A stretch of 64,000 nt of DNA from an uncultured Prevotella sp. (GTDB lineage: Bacteria; Bacteroidota; Bacteroidia; Bacteroidales; Bacteroidaceae). The notes under the pieces were generated by a model, which worked only from the letters and a program-made list of their open reading frames with translations, had not been told where the DNA came from and did not search any database. The DNA lies in NCBI GenBank assembly GCA_900551055.1, contig URUK01000004.1, forward strand, positions 1-64,000, written 5' to 3'. This document shows, piece by piece, positions 59,201 to 64,000 of the stretch; positions within the stretch are counted from its first letter, which is position 1; each line of letters starts with the position of its first letter. The position numbers and the translations under genes were made by a program.

Positions 59201-62200
59201 AGAAGCCGGCAACTACAAGAAGGGACACGTCAAGATTGACGGCTATGACGTTACTATCGAGAACCCGAAGGGCAGCGTTCGCAGTGGCGTTGACCGTAAC
59301 GGCCAGGAGTGGAGCGTCACGATGAACAACACCTATGGCTATATACGTGGCACGGAGGGCGTGGACGGCGACCATATAGATGTGTTCCTCTCTGACGACC
59401 CGACACAAGGCGACGTGTATGTGATAGACCAAGTGAACGAGAACGGCAGCTTTGACGAGCACAAGGTAATGTATGGCTTCAAATCAGCATTGGCGGCAAA
59501 GCGTGCATATTTAGCGAACTATTCTCCCGGTTGGAAAGGTCTTGGTACAATAACGAAAGTAAGCAAGGAGGAGTTCAAAAAGTGGATAAACAGCAGCCAT
59601 AGAAAGACGAAGCCGTTTGCGGAGTACAAGAGTGTGAATGGGACGGATGAGAGTGCTGGGAAAACTGGGAGAACCGAGAGAACCGGGAAGGCGGCGCGGA
59701 TAGAGAAACTGCGCAATAGTAAGCCGGTCATGGCAACAGGCGAAGAATATAAGGGGAAATATGAGCTTAACAACAAGGCTGCGGCTGATTATATAAACAA
59801 ACACCTAAAAGGAGAATATGTAAACAAAGACACGGGAACACCTATAAAAATTACGAGAAAAGGAGCATTCAAGGTAACGAGGCATGACGCGGAAAACGAG
59901 GCGCACTTGAAATCTGTCGCCTTAATTCCACAGATGATAGAAAATGCCATATTCATTCATGAGGAGCAGAATGACAAGGGAAACAACAAGTTTGACAGTT
60001 ACCGATATTATGTAACGGGGTTGAACATGGGCGGTGTTGACTACACCGTCAAGCTGACTGTGGGAGTAAAGAACGGTGAAACATATTACGACCATGCCCT
60101 GACGGAAATAGAAAAGAGCAACTTGATTGACAGAATTGACGAAATATCAAGTTCGTTTACTGGCAATAAAGCCGCTCCTATTTCCAAAAGCAAAGATAAG
60201 CGTTTAATTTCAATTCTCCAAACGAATGATGGGGAAAATGAGAATAATGGGAGAACTGGGAGTTCTGGGAAAGCTGGGAATAAAATTGAAATGAAAGGCT
60301 TGACAGATGAAGCGCATGAATTATTTTCAGGCATAATAGCTCAATCAACACATAATATCGAGATAAACGACAGCGGAGTGTCTGAAACCGACAATACATT
60401 ATATGCACCGATAAAGGTGGATGGAAAGGATACAAGCCTTAGCCTGTATCAGGAAGAACCGGCACACAGCAGCGAAGAACCTATTGTAGGCGTTTCTTTC
60501 TATCGTGACGGCATGACGTACCAAGAGGCTGCAGATTTGTCGGATGCATACAACCAGTATGTAGGCGAAAGGGTATGTGCTGATGGCAGCGACGAACTGG
60601 CAATTAATTTCGGCTCAATAGACGAGGCCGTTAGGTTCGAGGAATGGCTGAATGATAACAGAGGCGTGCGTTTCCGCGAGGCTGACAACGAAATTTCCGA
60701 CTTTGCGCAAAAACACAATCTTAATGAAAAGGATGTACAGGATTATGCGGACTATATGAGGCAAGGCAATCTCAACGGTGCATCTGGAGCTTTTCATGAT
60801 ATACGCCGCAAAATAAGAATTGACAATAAGGGTGTAAGTCTCGGTCAATTTGCAAAGATATTCTCTCCGATACGTAAAGAGCTGTACGAGAAGTTCGGCA
60901 ACATTGATGAAATGCGCGAGCAATATGTGCAGCATGAGTTGGAGGAGCGCAGCGTTATGGAGGCTGCCAGAAAGCGTGCCGAAGAAGCAGCGGAAGCTGA
61001 GCGCAGACGGTTGCAGGAGTTTCAGGACATGAGCGATGAGCAGCTTGATGATGAATATATGAAAGCTGTTGAAGCGAATGACGAGAACCGTATGCGCGAC
61101 CTCGTGAACGAAGCTGCGCGACGCAATGGTTATGGCGATGTAGACAGTGAATATCAAGGCGTGGGAGCGTGGTCAGCTCCGAGCAATCCAGGCTATGAAA
61201 GCGACGAAGAGCGACGCGCGGCATTAGAGACAGACGGCAATGACGTTAATGTTGTGGACATGGCGCAGGGCTATACACCGCAGCCGGATGACTATTTTAC
61301 AAACCTGCGTGCTTATGGAAATGACACGCCTCACGGGCGAGAAAGTGCCGAAGCCATAAATAAGGCTATGGACGAAGCACGCAAAGGCAAAGACCAGATG
61401 ATAAAGGTATATCGCGCCGTGCCTAAATCTGTAAAGGAAGGCAAGTTGCGTAATGGCGACTGGGTAACTCCAAGCAGGAAATATGCAGAAATGCACGGCG
61501 ACAACAGGCTGGAAGGAGATTACCGCATAATAGAGCAGGAAGTACCGGCCAGTCAGTTGTGGTGGGACGGCAACGACATAAACGAATGGGGCTTTGACGA
61601 CGGAAAGGGATATGCTTACCGAAACACAAAGAACAACCGCAAGCTGAACGACCTTATAACCCGTGACGACAAGGGCAACATCATACCGCTGTCGCAACGT
61701 TTCAACGCAAGAAAGGCTGACGTTCGCTACCGCTTTATCGGCGAGCAGGGAGCTGCACGTCTTGATGCGGCAGAGGAAGCGACGACAAGGCTTGACAACC
61801 TTTCCACTGCAAGGCAGATGGAACAAGCCTACAACGACAAGAAAGCACGCATTGACAAGCTGCGCGACAGCAAGCCTGTGGAGATAACGGGCGAGGAATA
61901 CAAAGGAAAGTATGACTTAAATCGTGACAGCGCACAAGACTTCATATTAAAAAACCTTCGTGGCGAATATACGATTGCCGATACTGGCGAAAAAGTGACT
62001 ATTTCAAAAGTTGGAGCAAAAAAAGTCACGTCCCATAGTATGGGAAACAATGCGCATCTTAAATCAATCTTTGCAATACCACAATTATTAGAGAATGCAA
62101 TATTTATAGAGGAAACGCCAAATGAAAAAAGCAATGGGAAATATGACAGCTATCGTTATTATGTTGTTGGATTAAAAATTGGTAATGAAGATTATACGGC

Positions 62201-64000
62201 TCGTATTACAATTGGTGTAAAAAATGGAGAATATTATTATGACCATTATCTTACAGAAATAGAAAAAGGCAACCTCATAGAGATTGCCAATGGTTTTATA
62301 CCAACGGGGGACGCACCTGTACCGTCTTATACCAAAAGCAAAGATACACGTTTAATTTCACTTCTCCAAACAAACGACCAAGAAAATGCGAGAAAAATAA
62401 AACTTGCAACCGGTTGGGAACGAGGAGCAGACGGCAAGTGGAAGTATGAAACGCCTGACTTTGAATATCACCCGAACGGCGACGCAAGGCAGAATGACAA
62501 GTACAAAGAGAGCGACTGGTACAAGGAGTTGTACGACTTGGAGGAAAGACTGTTCAACGGTGAAACGCTGACGGATGAAGAAACCAGACGTTTCGACGAG
62601 CTGGCTGCACGCGAGAATGAAATACGTGATAATGACAAGAACACGGAGCACGTGTATCTTGACGACTACGTGAAAGACGACGAGCTGTTTAAGGCTTATC
62701 CAGAACTGAAACAGACAAGGGTGGACTTCGTGGACTTGCCAAATGAGGAGTATTCCGCAAAATACAATTCGGAAGAAAACAGGATAACCGTAAACCAAGC
62801 AAAAAGCATGGACGTCAAATCAGTGCTTGCCCACGAGATACAGCACGTCATACAGAGAATAGAGGGCTTTGCAAGCGGCAGCAACACAGACAACTACCGG
62901 AATGCCGCAACAAGCGAGAACGTGATTGCCGAAATCAATGCTGCCACAGGCGGACGGTTGGTGGAAAGCGGCGGTTTCAATAACACCCCCGAAGGCATAT
63001 TCGATGCTCTTAACCGCAAGACAACGTATGGGACTATATTGCGCGACAACAGCACCGAGCTTGACGAGGTGGCACGGAAATACGGCTACGAAACAATTTT
63101 TGACTTGGTGAACGACATCGGCAAGTTCAAGAGCAGTGTTGAGATGTACCGCTCAGAAGCAGGCGAGGTGGAAGCCCGAAACGTGCAGGAACGTCTGAAT
63201 ATGACACCTGAACAACGTCGCAACATGTTGGCGGAAGAAACCGAAGACGTAGCACGCGAAGACCAACAGTTCTTGCAAGACGCAATAGGGACGGGTGAAA
63301 GTCTTGCTTCTACGGTACAATCCGACGACATCGACGCCGCCGTTGCCGACACTGCCAATAAGCTGAACATTGGTGTAAGGGTGGCGCACTCGGTAGACGA
63401 GGTTAGCGACGAGGGCGTAAGGCGCGCCATTGAGAAAGGACGCAACGTTAAAGGCTGGTACGACACTCGTACTGGCGAGATAGTGGTGTATGCGCCTAAC
63501 GCAACCGACGCCGACGACGCTGTGCGCACGGTGCTTCACGAGGGCGTGGCGCATTACGGACTGCGGCAGCTCGTAGGCGATGAGAACTTTGACACCTTCC
63601 TTGACAACATTTACAACAATGTAGACGAAGGGATTAAGGCCGCCATCGACGAGAAGGCGCAGAGACACGGCTGGAGCACGAGGGTGGCAACGGAGGAATA
63701 CCTCGCGTCGCTTGCCGAGGACACGAACTTCGAGGCGGCAAGGAGCAGCGGACTGTGGCAGAGGATAAAGGACTTCTTCATGGACTTGCTCACCAAGGCC
63801 GGTGTAAGGCTCAACGAGGCGTTGACCGACAACGAGTTGCGCTACATACTTTGGCGGAGCTACGAGAACCTTGCAGAGCCGGGTAGATACCGCAGTATCA
63901 TTGGCGAAGTAAGGGATATTGCCAAACAACATGAGCTGAATGTAGGCAATTATTCGTCAGACACAGATGTAAGGTCAATGAGTGCTGAAAATGACGACAT
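53292..64000 (+). CDS. Giant polyvalent virion protein, truncated by the window end
   Basis: More than 3,560 residues, open to the window edge. It begins with two copies of a motif (NLYDALKGDYDLGSEDDF, NLYKAIEGDYDLGSEQDF). Regions: hydrophobic helices (480-570, 733-750); a BECR/EndoU-type nuclease-like domain (1150-1277); three copies of a LPD3-like domain (about 1754-1887, 2153-2277, 2867-2997, each with (K/L)..(S/A)I..(P/L)..(I/F)ENA(I/V)(F/Y)); an inorganic-pyrophosphatase-like domain (1973-2100); an ADP-ribosyltransferase-like domain (YRAVP near 2708, TPSRKYAEMHG, NEWGFDDG near 2766); a zincin with HEIQH (3181); and HEGVAH (3416). Linkers carry 9-base-period repeats. Such polyvalent proteins are injected with DNA and carry anti-host activities. 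Confidence 0.8.
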   Translation, partial: MTQDNIKNLYDALKGDYDLGSEDDFRNSLKDANNRRNLYKAIEGDYDLGSEQDFEKSLGYGGNEERTGNAGRTENTESHTQLQGFTQEEYGRLSPTAQEVAQGVGIAPNNGEDGANGTNETNRPNGADKANLQRAQAREPRAQFVPEASNVVMATPTAETLKRYPWLKADEAVPFNRETGEPLYTWTDEQGKPISRSEVGIRTAKQEITGEHEYMQQQPASLELPDSNVRAIKLDGNLTGYVDALMKEKYGDDYLNGTFTTADGRQVSGSELMTETAQQQYNELNNDINNARIEYLDADEGQRKELVDALSKKYQGLLTRESIERTMNDEQTQIEAREIRRQRERQQIDEAYNKAYTDRAAVMQENARKAQEEYNNSSWLSRMFGGNPVQRAYWMNQSDKRIQIADTQINIALDARRVLDTGKAYDEGESWSGRLVRGMRDAMTDTGLYDGGVEEMHDLRNVKEAVDAYEAGTATDAQKDLLDTYSLLTMVNGENADALGGMYGAGQMTIQAIPFMAQMYINPIGSLGQSTMKAATRFGVRAFGRSMMNQYMKRLLTTSLKAGGRVTGDMLAAALPAMTFGAPAIGADMYDRLIGNVRGTRNEQGNVEYSGRDNAETSKAAAIAKSIGSNYLEYQSEMVGEYFRPLSNIISSGIGRATDKLGLGKVRDMIANISNKDFYRAYADFARRTQWQGTFNEYLEEVVNNVENALFIGDMDFSTDENGVFNLDTNIDTFLGVAVMSGFMSSLKTVDYIRTKGRLKDALDNAYTSGLDVFGTKEWQRITNEIDGLDDKTAASAVKKMLNNVDSDEKKRTIINYATAALANQGFNAGELKNSLEQVSDAAVNGGVPQDAIPGIENLAPEERQNVHVDGMIHAAVLYPTAENGQPQEVFITRGNVVMREDGTIDTEASDKEIYYKGADGQVHIVSPDKLQAVAEPISVENYVAANRPNEANEPDMAEEIVPGQVVNINVDGQTFQATVQGTDGNGNVSVYYQDANGMDRPATFTIDEIRNANRPNNEEPPVGGAGAVVENAEPNGTNEPNASQTAEDRMPIDVSEYFGNAEEAMATAKDIIQNGEVIGTLPDGSVQMQKDGFVVTLMPDGNGGMNVTGIERTGNNTPQNIPENGNIGAKNIPQNGENYSLSDKVAGNGERFYQDNNGNIDLVKIPQEVFTGIGYTAAPFRLTPSMIQHMINRHGRETGISNEQEAIDFVIDVMTNFDHVRLGYDGALIFSIEDGRSRTGKRAVTVLINSDNGEFYGLKTSGYEAIKGLEKRPLLWERGANEKASSTDAASASVPTGKSPISGGQSGSASHQSNSLSGSKDNANNPNLQGYSGENGNYGRTGSAERAGMPTDEKGNPRYQDVPVEATIADLYDGSLNDEEVQGFIDANIADAQKKYDSVQKKAPKIGTNKAKYLEQKRKWQTDVDEAKRVLDYWNEVNNAKESLTHTTPQEIEAAQAELSGQAAREEYAVMNENVPANPVAVASDFIRGAKITPESFKAETGYGTGEQRRFVGMIASAENGGKSIDRLAEDLVSYDNAELGGIMYQGDTSAAKDAILEALQSAGTRGELATDNTAEQERYVEARRAELDAQCMEAYGMTYEDYLAYEEQNLPEMLRKYANFDEVEFYNLYADEIEQSLNARINEQGNDTAGEEPRTGGGNEVLPEQGIGNAGGSEGGTEQGTEVPAGVQGTVEDGAVPEETNRGEDKEYQLSETDTQSEQVKQDNIRTIDPRSMSNDERQQRGDMLRNAPAIEVKAGQIVSTPELSARKVAERWWDENVPEPVFYDTEVGEVEINKNSVESSLAHRYGQAKLDAITSLVDGFENAVYLGTLPDFTRQEGVLSHYFAYPIIYNDKRCYVFCRAMQDANKNRLYVHEVFVAENIKRGDTLQTAASQPHGGIALYKDILGNVLEEAPEQQSLLDGNNPHQYPANRELSESKDTQTSANEQRVGEKIAQEEAKVEQNPTEAQKEAGNYKKGHVKIDGYDVTIENPKGSVRSGVDRNGQEWSVTMNNTYGYIRGTEGVDGDHIDVFLSDDPTQGDVYVIDQVNENGSFDEHKVMYGFKSALAAKRAYLANYSPGWKGLGTITKVSKEEFKKWINSSHRKTKPFAEYKSVNGTDESAGKTGRTERTGKAARIEKLRNSKPVMATGEEYKGKYELNNKAAADYINKHLKGEYVNKDTGTPIKITRKGAFKVTRHDAENEAHLKSVALIPQMIENAIFIHEEQNDKGNNKFDSYRYYVTGLNMGGVDYTVKLTVGVKNGETYYDHALTEIEKSNLIDRIDEISSSFTGNKAAPISKSKDKRLISILQTNDGENENNGRTGSSGKAGNKIEMKGLTDEAHELFSGIIAQSTHNIEINDSGVSETDNTLYAPIKVDGKDTSLSLYQEEPAHSSEEPIVGVSFYRDGMTYQEAADLSDAYNQYVGERVCADGSDELAINFGSIDEAVRFEEWLNDNRGVRFREADNEISDFAQKHNLNEKDVQDYADYMRQGNLNGASGAFHDIRRKIRIDNKGVSLGQFAKIFSPIRKELYEKFGNIDEMREQYVQHELEERSVMEAARKRAEEAAEAERRRLQEFQDMSDEQLDDEYMKAVEANDENRMRDLVNEAARRNGYGDVDSEYQGVGAWSAPSNPGYESDEERRAALETDGNDVNVVDMAQGYTPQPDDYFTNLRAYGNDTPHGRESAEAINKAMDEARKGKDQMIKVYRAVPKSVKEGKLRNGDWVTPSRKYAEMHGDNRLEGDYRIIEQEVPASQLWWDGNDINEWGFDDGKGYAYRNTKNNRKLNDLITRDDKGNIIPLSQRFNARKADVRYRFIGEQGAARLDAAEEATTRLDNLSTARQMEQAYNDKKARIDKLRDSKPVEITGEEYKGKYDLNRDSAQDFILKNLRGEYTIADTGEKVTISKVGAKKVTSHSMGNNAHLKSIFAIPQLLENAIFIEETPNEKSNGKYDSYRYYVVGLKIGNEDYTARITIGVKNGEYYYDHYLTEIEKGNLIEIANGFIPTGDAPVPSYTKSKDTRLISLLQTNDQENARKIKLATGWERGADGKWKYETPDFEYHPNGDARQNDKYKESDWYKELYDLEERLFNGETLTDEETRRFDELAARENEIRDNDKNTEHVYLDDYVKDDELFKAYPELKQTRVDFVDLPNEEYSAKYNSEENRITVNQAKSMDVKSVLAHEIQHVIQRIEGFASGSNTDNYRNAATSENVIAEINAATGGRLVESGGFNNTPEGIFDALNRKTTYGTILRDNSTELDEVARKYGYETIFDLVNDIGKFKSSVEMYRSEAGEVEARNVQERLNMTPEQRRNMLAEETEDVAREDQQFLQDAIGTGESLASTVQSDDIDAAVADTANKLNIGVRVAHSVDEVSDEGVRRAIEKGRNVKGWYDTRTGEIVVYAPNATDADDAVRTVLHEGVAHYGLRQLVGDENFDTFLDNIYNNVDEGIKAAIDEKAQRHGWSTRVATEEYLASLAEDTNFEAARSSGLWQRIKDFFMDLLTKAGVRLNEALTDNELRYILWRSYENLAEPGRYRSIIGEVRDIAKQHELNVGNYSSDTDVRSMSAENDD

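Noticed and set aside
2091..64000. Transposable (Mu-like) phage
   Set aside because: No transposase genes are seen; a tyrosine integrase beside a tRNA explains integration.

Overview
The window is the left end and most of a large integrated phage (prophage) in a member of the Bacteroidota, most likely Bacteroidales. The host group is inferred from many promoters with the Bacteroidota -7 box TAnnTTTG, from families typical of Bacteroidales phages (DUF4494, the Lin1244/Lin1753-type replication protein, the crAss001_48-like protein), and from the host flank: a membrane-anchored AraC-type regulator and a tRNA-Pro(GGG). A tyrosine integrase starts 180 bases after the tRNA, so tRNA-Pro is the probable attachment site. 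The right end of the prophage is outside the window.

Layout: 1-1911 host flank; 2025-3323 integrase; 3459-6969 leftward packaging operon (a DNA-binding-like protein, a rhomboid protease, terminase large subunit, a small basic protein); 7335-17885 rightward head and tail genes; 18192-21520 lysis genes (holin, GH24 endolysin, one-piece spanin); 23823-24770 lysogeny switch with a leftward XRE repressor and three operators; 24908-41150 early region (RecT, PDDEXK exonuclease, SNF2 helicase with an intein, VRR-NUC nuclease, DnaD-like replication protein, cytosine methyltransferase, MazG-like and ASCH-like proteins and many small proteins); 41271-45824 and 48519-64000 further virion genes, including the portal and a giant polyvalent protein of more than 3,560 residues that runs off the right edge.

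Four accessory modules sit at the ends of virion and lysis operons: a Panacea-type toxin-antitoxin pair (15686-16587), a toxin-antitoxin-SecB-like chaperone triad (19587-21031), an XRE-ImmA/IrrE protein with its partner (21686-23389), and a leftward operon of a Cas2/SinR-like protein, an AAA ATPase and an unknown protein (45835-48135). The first three each have their own promoter and lie between a shared left motif (TTTGACATCGTGGG-like) and a right-hand hairpin (GCGGCAG...CTGCCGC) that is an imperfect inverted copy of it. They look like exchangeable defence cassettes.

Regulation: four virion operons start with the same late-promoter element (GTTGCGCAGATATACAGG, then a -7 box exactly 31 bases after the shared CAG), implying one phage late activator. 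Two repeat families run through the prophage, a GC-rich palindrome and a 9-base-period repeat. Both also occur inside or at the ends of reading frames, where they add short peptides.
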